IMG/VR virus record: IMGVR_UViG_3300048837_000247
Span: 1-25,779 of that record
Direction: 5' to 3' (one strand)
Origin: a virus
DNA: 25,779 nucleotides
Below are positions 1-8,681 of the stretch, in pieces (positions within the stretch are counted from its first letter, which is position 1; each line of letters starts with the position of its first letter). The position numbers and the translations under genes were made by a program. The notes below the pieces were generated by a model. That model was not told the DNA's origin and made no database searches. It worked only from the letters and a program-made list of their open reading frames with translations.

Positions 1-1131
1 GTGCATCGAGATATTAACTAACTTACCTTCTGTTAAAACATAGTCACCTTCTTCGTCGAGAAGATAAGAACCATCTTCCAACAGAATTTTATAAGGCGGC
101 GGAATATCGTCAAAGATGATAGTATCGGTGACTGATTTTTCAATTTGCGTGCCAGCAATCAAACTATCCATGAAAGTAATAGTTTGTGACACGGTTTCTT
201 TATATGGTGCTTGTCCTACAACAGATTGACCAAATGTAATAGTATCTACGCTAGACCGAGCATAGACAGGACTACCAATGCAGTCATCAGAAAAGGTGAC
301 AGTATCGTCAAGAGAACGATTATGAACATATTGCCCTTCTCCCTCGTCTGAGAAGGTAATAGTGTCAGAACCACTATCATCGAATTGGCGGTTGAGTCTG
401 TCCGTGAAAGTAACAGTATCCGTTAATTTCGGCAAATGACTACCATTTGCACTGTCGCTGAAAGTTACACTATTACTTAGACTTACAGGGAATGGATAAA
501 AGGTTCCAGTACCAGAATTATACAACGTTATTGCATCACTAGGCGATAGAGAAGCATTCCAAATGGCTAATTCATCGATGAACCCGTAATCGAAATTACC
601 GCCATGACCCGCGCCAACTTGAAAAGGTTGGCTGCCTAATGTTAACGAGCCACTGCGACTAGCGGTAGAATAGCCACCACCGCCGCCATCATTTAGCATG
701 ATGCCAATACTATTATCACTGCTACTATAGGTGACTGTCACCTTATAAGTAGTTCCAGCACTAATTGCAGGACTATCAACAGTGTAACCACCAACAGTCC
801 AGCGTAATCTAGTGGAACCACTTGTTTCAAGATATAAGCGAAAACCTTGATTTGGGGATGAGTTAGTATATTGCTGTAATACCGTTTGAACAGATGCCAC
901 AGAAGAAAAATTCAGCCATAGATTGAATGTAAAACTTCCAGCAAAACTGAAGGCTGATCTGCTTAGATAATTTACAACACTAAAAGGACCGGCGACGGCC
1001 TTGCCCTTCTTGCCGCCAGTGTTACCTAAGATTCTAGTTAGAGTCAGACTATAAGAACCAAACTCATCCGCTCTATTGCCAGATGCCTCTTCAAGTCGCA
1101 GATAACCGATAAGATTATCAGTCAGAGCCAT
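1..1131 (-). CDS. LamG-domain adhesin/tail-tip protein with 20-residue repeats (partial, C-terminus off window)
   Basis: The frame is open from the ATG at 1131 to base 1 (377 residues) without a stop, so the gene is cut by the window edge. Residues 1-210 read as a LamG/concanavalin-type jelly roll. The sheet ends with the usual closing motif (FIDELAIWNASLSPSDAI at about 184-201, then TLYNSG). Such domains bind glycans and are common in phage receptor-binding proteins. Residues 219-342 hold seven copies of a T-[VI]-T-F-x-D motif at 221, 239, 257, 277, 297, 317 and 337, a period of 18 then 20 residues, likely a beta-repeat shaft. Residues 348-369 are a short LLEDGSYLL-type tail. The start has a purine-rich site (AAGGGG) 7-8 bases upstream. 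The gene lies downstream of an intrinsic terminator, so it needs read-through or its own promoter. Function as host-binding adhesin is inferred from domain and position. Confidence 0.8.
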   Translation of the reverse strand, partial: MALTDNLIGYLRLEEASGNRADEFGSYSLTLTRILGNTGGKKGKAVAGPFSVVNYLSRSAFSFAGSFTFNLWLNFSSVASVQTVLQQYTNSSPNQGFRLYLETSGSTRLRWTVGGYTVDSPAISAGTTYKVTVTYSSSDNSIGIMLNDGGGGGYSTASRSGSLTLGSQPFQVGAGHGGNFDYGFIDELAIWNASLSPSDAITLYNSGTGTFYPFPVSLSNSVTFSDSANGSHLPKLTDTVTFTDRLNRQFDDSGSDTITFSDEGEGQYVHNRSLDDTVTFSDDCIGSPVYARSSVDTITFGQSVVGQAPYKETVSQTITFMDSLIAGTQIEKSVTDTIIFDDIPPPYKILLEDGSYLLDEEGDYVLTEGKLVNISMH

Positions 1132-1148
1132 CAGTCACCCCTTTCAAA

Positions 1149-1185
1149 AGAAAAAAACCCACCGTAGCCCAATGGCTACGGTGGG
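1149..1185 (-). terminator. Intrinsic terminator after the 189-aa tail gene
   Basis: Perfect 12-bp stem (1158-1169 with 1174-1185, arm CCCACCGTAGCC) with a 4-base loop. On the minus strand it is followed by seven T residues (1151-1157). It lies between the tail gene ending at 1196 and the LamG gene starting at 1131, so it ends or attenuates the main leftward virion transcript. There is no T-run in the plus direction. Confidence 0.9.
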
Positions 1186-1195
1186 CGTAGGTGAC

Positions 1196-1765
1196 TTAGC
1201 CTGCATTGACAGTATAGGTAATCTTAAGACTATCGCCATTAATGACAGCAATGTTTGAGGGAAACAAAGCAGTAGACCAAAGCGTACCAGTAGTACCACT
1301 CTTGGTGTTACTGCTAGTCACAAAGATTCCCTTAACCGTACCAGAACCGTTGATGCTGAAAGTTGCCGGAGTGGCATTGGTAATGCTCTGACTCGAAGCG
1401 GCACCCTCAGTCCATTCCTGGCGGGTAGCTTCGGAATAAGTAGTGAACTCATTCCAACCAGCGTGACTCGACATGGTATCAGCGGCAGCCAAAGCGGTGA
1501 AACCGCTATTGTCAATAAGGCCGATATACCATGTAGCAGTCTGAGTAACTGCGTGGAAAAGAACATCAAGAGCATGATCCTTCCCAACATTCGTAATGCC
1601 GTTCGGCATACGATACCGGCCCTTGAGATTCCCCTCGGAATCGTAATGCTCGATAACAGGAAAATAGCCTTGCAATTTCAGACCCTGCTCGACGCCGGGG
1701 AAGATTAAGTTCTTTCCGGCCCGGACAAGGCGAGCAATCATATTTTGACCAAACGAAGCGTTCAT
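1196..1765 (-). CDS. Distal tail / virion structural protein, function unknown
   Basis: 189 aa, directly downstream of the tape measure gene, with a good Shine-Dalgarno (AGGAG, 6 bases before ATG). After an N-terminal segment of about 45 residues come the motif NGITNVGKDHALDVLFHAVT (about 55-74), a W-Y-I-G-L-I-D-N strand and a Ser/Thr/Gly-rich beta C-terminal half. This pattern resembles small phage tail or fibre-associated proteins that I know only as conserved hypotheticals. No catalytic motif or signal peptide is visible. Position between tape measure and adhesin suggests a distal-tail component. A decoration protein is an alternative. Confidence 0.65.
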   Translation of the reverse strand: MNASFGQNMIARLVRAGKNLIFPGVEQGLKLQGYFPVIEHYDSEGNLKGRYRMPNGITNVGKDHALDVLFHAVTQTATWYIGLIDNSGFTALAAADTMSSHAGWNEFTTYSEATRQEWTEGAASSQSITNATPATFSINGSGTVKGIFVTSSNTKSGTTGTLWSTALFPSNIAVINGDSLKITYTVNAG

Positions 1766-1774
1766 TGAAAACTC

Positions 1775-4700
1775 CTAAAAACGAATGTTACCACGACGAG
1801 CTTCTCGCTTAATCCTATTCACAATATCACGAGCATCTACCTCAGATGCCTTTTGAACATTGGGAAGATTAATACTGATATCTCCGATGTTTGTTACTTC
1901 ACCACCAGAACTTAAGTGTTGTGTCCTGGTTTGATTGATAGCTCGAATCAAAGGAGCATATGCTCTAGAGGATTTTGCATTGATAATTGATTCTCCTGCT
2001 TGTGCCCAAATAGGGATGGTATCTCCACCCCGAGGCATACCAGGAAATCCACCAAGAGCATAGTAGCTTACTGGTCCACCTAATGCCTTTCCTGCTGGTT
2101 GTTGTCCTGCTCCAGGAACTTGACCAGCCAAGAAACTATAGATTTGAGCGACTTGCCCCAATAACCTTAGTTGCTCGGTCAATTGAACATTGATGTTCGA
2201 CCATTGCAATTCGATTTTAGGCAAATTAGCTTCAGCCGAAGCAGCCAGTTCAGGATGCTTAGCTTTCAATTTTTCGGCCTCGGCATTAATATTTCCTAGT
2301 TGCGTCGACTGCTGACGAAGTAAGGCATTTTGCTTATTGATTTCCTGAGTCGATGACGATAAGGCTCTAGCTTCTTCGAACAAACTATTCACTAACTCAT
2401 TGACATCCTCAACGCCGGCATTAGCGGCCGTATTAGGATGCTTAAGATTTCGTGATCTAATGAACTGCGTGAGCTTTGCAAGATCTTCGATAAAATTTTC
2501 ATTATCTCCAATCTTTGCAGCTTGTTCGAGACGGTCTTTGAGCCGACGAAATTCTTCAACCGTTTTTCGATTAGCCTCAATAAGCGAACTATGTTCACCG
2601 CGTCCTCGATTCTGACTAGCTACTTGATCTAGAAAAGAATCAACAGCCTCAAGATTCTTGAGAAATTCTTTTTGGCTTTTGAGACTCTCATCAGTCAATT
2701 CTTTAATACGCAGATTCGTTTCTTTGACAGACTCAGAGAATTTCTTCTGCCGTTCAATCTGCTCTTCAGCGGCTCGTGCTCTATCTTGGGTTTTCTCAAC
2801 TTCGACTTGAGCTTGCAATAATCGTTGACGATTATTAAGCTCTCTCGCAAGAGTCAATTGAGCTTCACGATCAAGGCCCGAAGTACCAAGAGATTGTTGA
2901 ATCTGAGCATTGATCTTAGCGAAATCAGCAAACTTCAAATCTTTATCATCAGCTTGGTTCAAAAGATCCTTAAGGCGATCAAAAGCTTTCTCTTGATTCT
3001 TTAAGGCTTGTTCTTGAGCCTCTGCTTCAGCTTTTCTTTGAGCGGCTTGCTGTTGAGCAAGTTTCAACAATTCTTGCTGATGTCCAATGCGTTCCTGATC
3101 GAAAGCATTAAGCTCAGCGAGTAGATTTCTTTGAAAGCCATCAGTCTCAACAAGTTTTTGACGAGCAGTACCTAGAGCATCGAGCTTAGCAATTTGAGCT
3201 TGAGCAGCTTCAATAGAGCCAACCAGTTGCTTATCCCTACTTGAACCAGGACGGGTATTTGACCGTTGTTCTTGGAGTCGTTCAATCCTGGTTTCAAGTT
3301 CAGCGATTTTTAACCGTTTCTCTTGAACTTCAGCGGCTTTCTGAATAGCGATGATATCCTCAGCAGATTTCTTCTTATCGAAAAAAGCATCTCTGCCTTT
3401 CTCAAGAATTTTATCCTGCTCTTTTTTGATTTCCTCATTGATTTTCTGCCGAATGTCTCGTTGCTTCTCAAGAATCTTATTAGCATCCTCATATTTCTGA
3501 TTAGCTAGATCAAAATTCTTGAGTTGTCGAGCTTCACGAGCCTCGTTAATAAGTTGAACAGCACGTTCTTCGAGAGCCTCATCCTTGCCGGCATTACTTA
3601 GACCGTCGAGACTTTGATCAAAGATTTTGTCATCGAATGACTTATTGCGATCTGCAATCTTATCTCGTAATCTATCGATTTCACGTTGGGCATTTTGAGC
3701 AGAGCGTTCAGCCTTCCTGGCTTCATTCTCTGCTTCTCTTGCTGTTTCACGAAGATTGTCTCGAACGGCGTTGCCTTTGTCGTCAATCAAGTCAAAGACA
3801 GTATCTAACGTCTTAAGATTATTCTTAAGAGCCGCAGTGATGTTGTCACTTAATTGATTACCAAGCTTATTCTGTTCAGCAGCAAATCGTAAGAAGATTC
3901 TGAAAGATCCCTGTAGAGATTTTTCGATTTCTTCTGATTGTTTGATGAATACTTCTTCTCTAGCTCTTTTGATATCTTTGTGCATTTTATCAAATTCTTC
4001 ACCAACCTCATCAATAGAACGCTGTAGACGAAGATTTGCTTCTTCCGCACTTTCAGTAAATAAGGTATAAGCAATTGCTGCTCCCGTTAAAGCAAGAGAT
4101 AAAGCACCAAAAGGTGTGAACACACCAGCAAATGTCAAAGCTCTAGTAAGAGTACCAGTAGCGGCAGACACACCTAAAATACCAGCAGTTAATAAAGGTA
4201 AGATTTTAAGGAGTTGCTCGCCATTGGTAATAAAAGCATTAACTCCAACAGACAATCCACCAAAGTATTCGCTGGCATCGAGTAACGTTTGATTGAATGA
4301 TTCGCCAACCTGTAAGAAAGCATTGCTGATTCTTTGTTGTTCGATCTGCAATCTTTTACCAGACGAGTTATTGATGATTTCAATAGCTTTGTTATATTCA
4401 TTGGCACTGCTTGTTATTTCTTTGAGATTTCTTTCAGCTTGATCGATTGCATTACTCAAACCTTCGAAACCTCGAATGGCCCGAATGTTCTGGAAGATTT
4501 GACCGATTTCAGCGAAACGATCACCGCCTGATTGAGCAGCGGCTTCGAACTTACGCAAGACTTCAAAGAATCCAAACGTCTGAATCGCAGCTTCACCAGA
4601 ACTGACACCCCATTCTTTGAGAAGTTCGTTCATCTGCTTTGAGGGCTTAATGAGAGCAATCAAGACATTGCTAAGCAACGTCTGCGATTCCTCAGCACTA

Positions 4701-6019
4701 ATACCTTGAATCGTCAATGCAGAAAGTGAAGCTAAAAGTTCTTGATAGGAGATATTGAGATTACGACCAAGCACAGCGGTATGGCCGAACGTATTAGCCA
4801 AATCCTCAACTTTGAAACGACCTAGATCGACTGCCTTAAAAAGCTCGGCAGAGATCTTTGCCGATTGAGAAGCAGCAAGTCCGTACGAATTGATGATTGA
4901 ATCTAGCAAATTACCCGCTTCAGCGGCAGAAGCCATCGTAACACTGGCAAGATTCAAGATGTTCGTCATATGTTCGAAGGCTTCTGCACCTTCAGCAACT
5001 TGGTTACTGATGGTTTCGTAAGTACCGGCAGCAACCTCAGCAGGCGTTTTACCAAAAGCATCCGATAATCTTAGAACACCATCGGTCCAATCCTTAGTCG
5101 TAAGAGAAGCACGTTGTGACAGCGTTTCAATCTCAGCAATAGCGATACTGAATTGTTTGGCTTCCTCACGAGCTTGTTGAAAAGCATTGACCGCGTTCGA
5201 GACTAAGCTATGAAGAAGTTGCACTTCAATAAGCCGAATCATACCTTGCCAAGAGATTGTGATTCTTTGGATCTCATTAGTCTCTCGACTATACTTACTT
5301 GCATTACTGCGACCCATCCTATCAACAGCTTCTCGATACTGATGGACAAGATTCACAGCTCGTTGTTGAGCAGGTGTAAGATTCTGGATCGTACCAGAAG
5401 CAACCGCCCGTACGGCAGTTTGATAATCTCTCGCAGTAATAGTGCCATCAGCTAAGGCACGATTAATTCCGGCAACTGCGTTACTTACAGCATTAAGCTC
5501 CGCTGGAGTTGCGTTGATTCGGTTCCCCGAAGCATTAGCTTGTCCAGCTAATTGACTACCGATTAAGTTACCAGAGAATGCTCGGAATTGTGCCTGCTCT
5601 GTCTTAGCGATCTCAGCCCGTAGCCGTGCTTGTGTTTCGATTTCTTTTCGAACAACTGCTTCTCGATCACGATGTCGACGCATACTGCGTTCGACTTCCT
5701 CAGCTTCTTCTCGAAAAGCATCAGCAGAAGCTTCACCAGCGGTAGAGGCCGCATTAAGCGTTGTCTTAAGCTTATCTAATTCTCCCTCAAGCTTAGAAAT
5801 TAAAACTTCGAACTTTTGACCTTCAACAGTCAAACCTTTGATTTTGGTGACTGTCGCATCTAAGGCATGGTCAAAGCTGGTAGTCGCTTGAGTTACCGCC
5901 CCTAATGTTACACCTTGTTGCTTAAGAATATCATCAAGCCTACGAATTTCCTCAACCGCACCAGAGGCGTCATAGACTACCTTCATTCTTTGTTCTTGAT
6001 TACTTGGATCAAAGACCAT
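1775..6019 (-). CDS. Tail tape measure protein (TP901-type)
   Basis: 1414 aa, the longest gene of the window, starting 3 bp after the previous stop with GGAG six bases before ATG. Order of parts: N-terminal coiled coil (about 20-145); a TP901-type tape-measure core (about 290-480) containing GKTPAEVAAGTYETISNQ and the Ala-rich helices typical of the family; a hydrophobic stretch (about 602-656); a very long Glu/Lys/Arg/Gln-rich coiled coil (about 657-1300); and a C-terminal segment with the conserved G-G-F-P-G-M-P-R-G-G-D-T-I-P pattern followed by GESIINA. The protein sets tail length and is threaded through the tube. At the usual 1.5 Angstrom per residue, 1414 residues predict a tail of about 200 nm, i.e. 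a siphovirus. No lytic transglycosylase or peptidase insert is obvious. Confidence 0.93.
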   Translation of the reverse strand: MVFDPSNQEQRMKVVYDASGAVEEIRRLDDILKQQGVTLGAVTQATTSFDHALDATVTKIKGLTVEGQKFEVLISKLEGELDKLKTTLNAASTAGEASADAFREEAEEVERSMRRHRDREAVVRKEIETQARLRAEIAKTEQAQFRAFSGNLIGSQLAGQANASGNRINATPAELNAVSNAVAGINRALADGTITARDYQTAVRAVASGTIQNLTPAQQRAVNLVHQYREAVDRMGRSNASKYSRETNEIQRITISWQGMIRLIEVQLLHSLVSNAVNAFQQAREEAKQFSIAIAEIETLSQRASLTTKDWTDGVLRLSDAFGKTPAEVAAGTYETISNQVAEGAEAFEHMTNILNLASVTMASAAEAGNLLDSIINSYGLAASQSAKISAELFKAVDLGRFKVEDLANTFGHTAVLGRNLNISYQELLASLSALTIQGISAEESQTLLSNVLIALIKPSKQMNELLKEWGVSSGEAAIQTFGFFEVLRKFEAAAQSGGDRFAEIGQIFQNIRAIRGFEGLSNAIDQAERNLKEITSSANEYNKAIEIINNSSGKRLQIEQQRISNAFLQVGESFNQTLLDASEYFGGLSVGVNAFITNGEQLLKILPLLTAGILGVSAATGTLTRALTFAGVFTPFGALSLALTGAAIAYTLFTESAEEANLRLQRSIDEVGEEFDKMHKDIKRAREEVFIKQSEEIEKSLQGSFRIFLRFAAEQNKLGNQLSDNITAALKNNLKTLDTVFDLIDDKGNAVRDNLRETAREAENEARKAERSAQNAQREIDRLRDKIADRNKSFDDKIFDQSLDGLSNAGKDEALEERAVQLINEAREARQLKNFDLANQKYEDANKILEKQRDIRQKINEEIKKEQDKILEKGRDAFFDKKKSAEDIIAIQKAAEVQEKRLKIAELETRIERLQEQRSNTRPGSSRDKQLVGSIEAAQAQIAKLDALGTARQKLVETDGFQRNLLAELNAFDQERIGHQQELLKLAQQQAAQRKAEAEAQEQALKNQEKAFDRLKDLLNQADDKDLKFADFAKINAQIQQSLGTSGLDREAQLTLARELNNRQRLLQAQVEVEKTQDRARAAEEQIERQKKFSESVKETNLRIKELTDESLKSQKEFLKNLEAVDSFLDQVASQNRGRGEHSSLIEANRKTVEEFRRLKDRLEQAAKIGDNENFIEDLAKLTQFIRSRNLKHPNTAANAGVEDVNELVNSLFEEARALSSSTQEINKQNALLRQQSTQLGNINAEAEKLKAKHPELAASAEANLPKIELQWSNINVQLTEQLRLLGQVAQIYSFLAGQVPGAGQQPAGKALGGPVSYYALGGFPGMPRGGDTIPIWAQAGESIINAKSSRAYAPLIRAINQTRTQHLSSGGEVTNIGDISINLPNVQKASEVDARDIVNRIKREARRGNIRF

Positions 6020-6022
6020 GAC

Positions 6023-6565
6023 TTACTCCGATGAGATTGTGTTCTTGACTATGAATTCATATACCTTAGGAAGTTTCGTCGGGAGAATCTCTCGCGTGTA
6101 CCTCTCAAAGGCCGCACGCCCATGACTGAAACTTTGCCACGGACCATGAACAATTCCTACATCGTTAAGTATGTAGTGATATACTTCACTCCTGAAATCA
6201 AAAGATACTTCTCCGCCATTCCTTTGGAAAGCATCTTCAGGCTGTGTGGAAAGAGAAGCTCCGCTCTCAGGAGTCTTTGGCATTTTAGTGCCATCAAAAT
6301 GAGTGTACGTTTGCGGCTTTTTCCAATTAGGATGCTTCCGCGAATAAGGTCCAGGACCACGCGGTACGGCAACTCTAAGGAAACGACCGATGTTGAGAAA
6401 GGAGCCGACAGCCATACCAGTGTCTATCGGGACACGCGGTATGACTGCTCGTAAAAACTCCCTTGCCGCATTTCGCATTTGAACTTCAAGAGTTTCGATT
6501 GCCGTCTTTGAAAAAGCCTTATGGTCTAATCGAATAACCTCTGCTTCAAATCGAAATCCAGGCAT
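6023..6565 (-). CDS. HK97 gp10-like tail component
   Basis: 180 aa. The N-terminal half has the hallmark I-P-R-V-P-I-D-T-G-M-A-V-G-S-F stretch (about 43-57), close to the 'P.DTGRAR.S' signature of HK97 gp10-like / minor tail proteins that sit at the head-tail or tail junction. A YHYILNDVGIVHG segment (about 129-141) matches the conserved 'YA.yvE.G' position of that family. The gene starts just after the stop of the chaperone frameshift extension (TAAAATG) and ends 3 bp before the tape measure start. Its position after the chaperone rather than among the neck genes is less common. Family assignment is moderately sure, exact role is inferred. Confidence 0.6.
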   Translation of the reverse strand: MPGFRFEAEVIRLDHKAFSKTAIETLEVQMRNAAREFLRAVIPRVPIDTGMAVGSFLNIGRFLRVAVPRGPGPYSRKHPNWKKPQTYTHFDGTKMPKTPESGASLSTQPEDAFQRNGGEVSFDFRSEVYHYILNDVGIVHGPWQSFSHGRAAFERYTREILPTKLPKVYEFIVKNTISSE

Positions 6566-6566
6566 T

Positions 6567-7219
6567 TTACATTCCCATCATTGGGACTTCTTCTTGACTA
6601 CGAATCTGACTGTAGGCAATAAGCAATGCCTGAATCCAGTCATGATTATCTTCCCATCTAGGCTGCACACCCGGCGGCAGTATCCCAAATCGTTCGCAGG
6701 CACGCCATTCGGCGTAGTCCATTGTACGACCATTTGGTAGGATCAATTCCCTGGTACCGACGCCTGAGAAGCTAAAAAACGCTTACGTGCTTCCTCAACC
6801 TTAGCATCGCTAAGACCATTAGCTTCAATGATTCCATAATGAATACGTTGAATCTCAGTCGGAGTCAAATCAGCATTCTTGAGTTCTTCATGCACGTTTT
6901 TCCAAGTCTCAGGATCATCGATATTAACGGTTTCCCATTCAAGACCTGGAGTAGCTTCTAAGGATTTGATGAACAGATAATCGTTGTACTTGGAATTATA
7001 CTCGTTCATCTTTTCCTTGTACTTAGGACTGCTATATTCAGGAGTAACAGTCCCATCTCCATGAGTCTTATGCGGTGGAATAGGCTCAGGGACTAGCTTA
7101 CGAAAATCTTCCATGCTCAAGACTGCTTGAGCATGGAAGATAATATCTTCACCATTCGATCGCGGAATAGCGATGATTTCAACATTCGGACCTTTGATTG
7201 TTTTACCGTGAATTTTCAT
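6567..7219 (-). CDS. Tail assembly chaperone, long form made by -1 frameshifting (G-T type)
   Basis: The upstream frame (start 7219) runs over the heptamer T TTT TTA at 6779-6773. A one-base backward slip joins residue 149 (codon TTA) to a second open frame that begins with AGC at 6773 and ends with TAA at 6567-6569, giving about 217 residues. The extension (68 aa) has a Trp-rich region (about WEDNHDWIQALL) and the amphipathic ending AYSQIRSQEE, which resembles T domains of lambda-type G-T chaperones. The extension lacks its own good Shine-Dalgarno, although an ATG exists at 6722. Gene order (tail tube, chaperone, tape measure) is exactly where such a frameshift is known. The chaperone is expected to coat the tape measure and recruit tube subunits. 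The slip itself is inferred from sequence. Confidence 0.8.
6743..7219 (-). CDS. Tail assembly chaperone, short form (G type)
   Basis: 158 aa if no frameshift occurs. The protein is charged, with a globular N-terminal part (KIHGKTIKGPNVEIIAIPRS at 2-21) and a helical C-terminal half ending in AKVEEARKRFLASQ. Length, acidity and position between the tail tube gene and the tape measure fit the G protein of siphophages. There is no strong primary motif, so the call rests on context plus the slippery site near its end. It starts 30 bp after the upstream stop with a modest AGGT site. Confidence 0.72.
   Translation of the reverse strand: MKIHGKTIKGPNVEIIAIPRSNGEDIIFHAQAVLSMEDFRKLVPEPIPPHKTHGDGTVTPEYSSPKYKEKMNEYNSKYNDYLFIKSLEATPGLEWETVNIDDPETWKNVHEELKNADLTPTEIQRIHYGIIEANGLSDAKVEEARKRFLASQASVPGN
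6773..6779 (-). promoter_or_regulatory. -1 ribosomal frameshift slippery heptamer T TTT TTA
   Basis: On the minus strand codons read CGT TTT TTA GCT, i.e. X XXY YYZ with X=T, Y=T, Z=A in the correct phase. This is the same heptamer used by HIV-1 gag-pol. Eleven codons of the zero frame remain before its stop (TGA at 6743-6745), while the -1 frame is open for 68 codons. A weak downstream stem (GGT/ACC and AGG/CCT around 6740-6765) could assist. Confidence 0.8.
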
Positions 7220-7249
7220 AGTACCTGTTCACCTTATGGAAAATGTTGA

Positions 7250-7756
7250 TTAACCGAAGATTGCGAAAATCTGAAACGACTGAGTGCCAGTTCCAGTAAC
7301 GTCAATATTTTTCGCACCCCCTGCAACGTCAGGCGTCAAATCAAGTCCATTGAATCCGATGTACTGACCTGCCTTCAAGGTGACTTTCCATCCATCACCC
7401 ATCGCTTCATAGCCGCTTGTGGCACCCTCGGTGAATACCATATCACCGTTCCCCGTCTTATTCTTAAGAATAAGATGCTGGAGCTTCAAGCCAGTCATAT
7501 CGACCGTAGCTCCAAGCGTTCCAGCAATTGCAGTTAGATCAAGAGTCTTAGCACCAGTGACCAAAGCAACTTCAACAGCCACACCTTTCGAAGGTACGAC
7601 GGAGGAAGCTCCATTGATCGTGTCATCAAGACCCATGTAGTGCGTGATTAGGTCATCAGCATTAGAACCACCATCCGAGGCGAATGGAGCACCAGTGACG
7701 ATTTCCTCACGAACAGTAATACCCATCCGTAGAGAGGAACTAGAAATTCCCATCAT
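7250..7756 (-). CDS. Putative tail protein (second tube-associated or decoration protein)
   Basis: 168 aa, beta-rich, Gly/Thr/Ala-rich, no Cys and no signal peptide. It lies directly downstream of the presumed tail tube gene (12-bp gap). The segment VDMTGLKLQHLILKNKTGNG followed by G-Y-E-A-M-G-D-G-W-K-V-T-L-K-A-G-Q-Y and a closing GTGTQSFQIFAIFG suggests a jelly-roll-like fold typical of small virion proteins. Two adjacent ATGs are present. AGGAG is 3 bases from the first (7756) and 6 from the second (7753), so 7753 may be the true start. No family is recognised with certainty. The role is inferred from position. Confidence 0.6.
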   Translation of the reverse strand: MMGISSSSLRMGITVREEIVTGAPFASDGGSNADDLITHYMGLDDTINGASSVVPSKGVAVEVALVTGAKTLDLTAIAGTLGATVDMTGLKLQHLILKNKTGNGDMVFTEGATSGYEAMGDGWKVTLKAGQYIGFNGLDLTPDVAGGAKNIDVTGTGTQSFQIFAIFG

Positions 7757-7768
7757 TATCTCCTAAGA

Positions 7769-8257
7769 TTAGGCACCAGCAACGCGGGTAATCGTTGCCT
7801 CAGTAGCATTGCACTTACCACTGACCGAGACACTCTGGCCACGGGCATCGTGAGAAAGCTTCTCGTAACGGAAATCCGGCAGAAGAATGACTTCATCATC
7901 TTCGGCACCGCAATCCACAACATTGCGAAGCTCAATGTCCACTGCGTAGGGCGAGCAAGTATTGCTATCCGAGCTAACCCAAGCAGCAGCCTCACCACGC
8001 TGCTTCAAAGCATCTTCGACGGACGGTGCAACGCCAGTATCTGACAACAGGTATTCCCACTGGAAGTCAAAAGAGACATCCATCGGTTCCTCATCGCCAT
8101 CCACGACTTCGTCGAGTTGGCCACGATTCTTCCGATAGATGCGGGTCTTAGTTTCGTCGTATCGCATTTGGCCTTCGCCAATCTTGATTTCGACAGAGTT
8201 AGCACCACCATCTTTGATGGTCATAGTTACATTCTTCAAGTCGATGATCGTCGACAT
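7769..8257 (-). CDS. Major tail (tube) protein
   Basis: 162 aa. The N-terminal strand DGGANSVEIKIGEGQMRYDE (about 17-36), then the region PMDVSFDFQWEYLLSDTG (about 58-75), PSVEDALKQRGEAAAWVSSD (about 78-97) and a C-terminal SVSGKCNATEATI edge, match the organisation I know for a family of siphophage tail tube proteins. Subunits stack as hexameric rings around the tape measure. It sits between the tail terminator-like gene and the chaperone, as expected. A GGAG site precedes the ATG. Two Cys pairs may be structural. Confidence 0.75.
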   Translation of the reverse strand: MSTIIDLKNVTMTIKDGGANSVEIKIGEGQMRYDETKTRIYRKNRGQLDEVVDGDEEPMDVSFDFQWEYLLSDTGVAPSVEDALKQRGEAAAWVSSDSNTCSPYAVDIELRNVVDCGAEDDEVILLPDFRYEKLSHDARGQSVSVSGKCNATEATITRVAGA

Positions 8258-8258
8258 C

Positions 8259-8681
8259 TTACACTCCTAAGTTCAACAGGTACTGGCCCTCTAGGGTCGT
8301 CCGCTGCACGTTGTCTTTCTGAGCAAAATTTGTAGTGATGACTTCTCCTTGTCTGATAGCACAGTTAAGTAAGTTATCACCATCACCATATTCTTTCACC
8401 GAAACATTCCTTGCAAACTTGGAAAGCATAACCCCAACCACTGCGTCCAGCTTGAAAATATTCTCGGGATCGACTCCAGCCACACAAAGGATATTAACCG
8501 AAATCAGGGCATGATATTGATCCCGGGAAACTTCTTCATAATCAACATCGAGTCTTATCTCGATATGATCTTGAAGTGATTGTTCCTCGGTAACATCATC
8601 GCCCTCGAAAAAAGTCTCGTAGTTTGAAGAAAAAGCATCGTAGAACGAAGCCTTAATCCATCTTGGCCAATTTTCGTTCAT
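8259..8681 (-). CDS. Tail terminator / head-tail joining protein (putative)
   Basis: 140 aa, start overlapping the upstream stop by 4 bp (ATGA). It is acidic at the N-terminus (SNYETFFEGDDVTEEQ), with alternating hydrophobic strands such as YHALISVNILCVAGVD. Size and place, between a small neck protein and the tail tube gene, fit the tail terminator (gpU-like) slot of siphophage genomes. No diagnostic motif is visible, so this is a positional call. Confidence 0.5.
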   Translation of the reverse strand: MNENWPRWIKASFYDAFSSNYETFFEGDDVTEEQSLQDHIEIRLDVDYEEVSRDQYHALISVNILCVAGVDPENIFKLDAVVGVMLSKFARNVSVKEYGDGDNLLNCAIRQGEVITTNFAQKDNVQRTTLEGQYLLNLGV

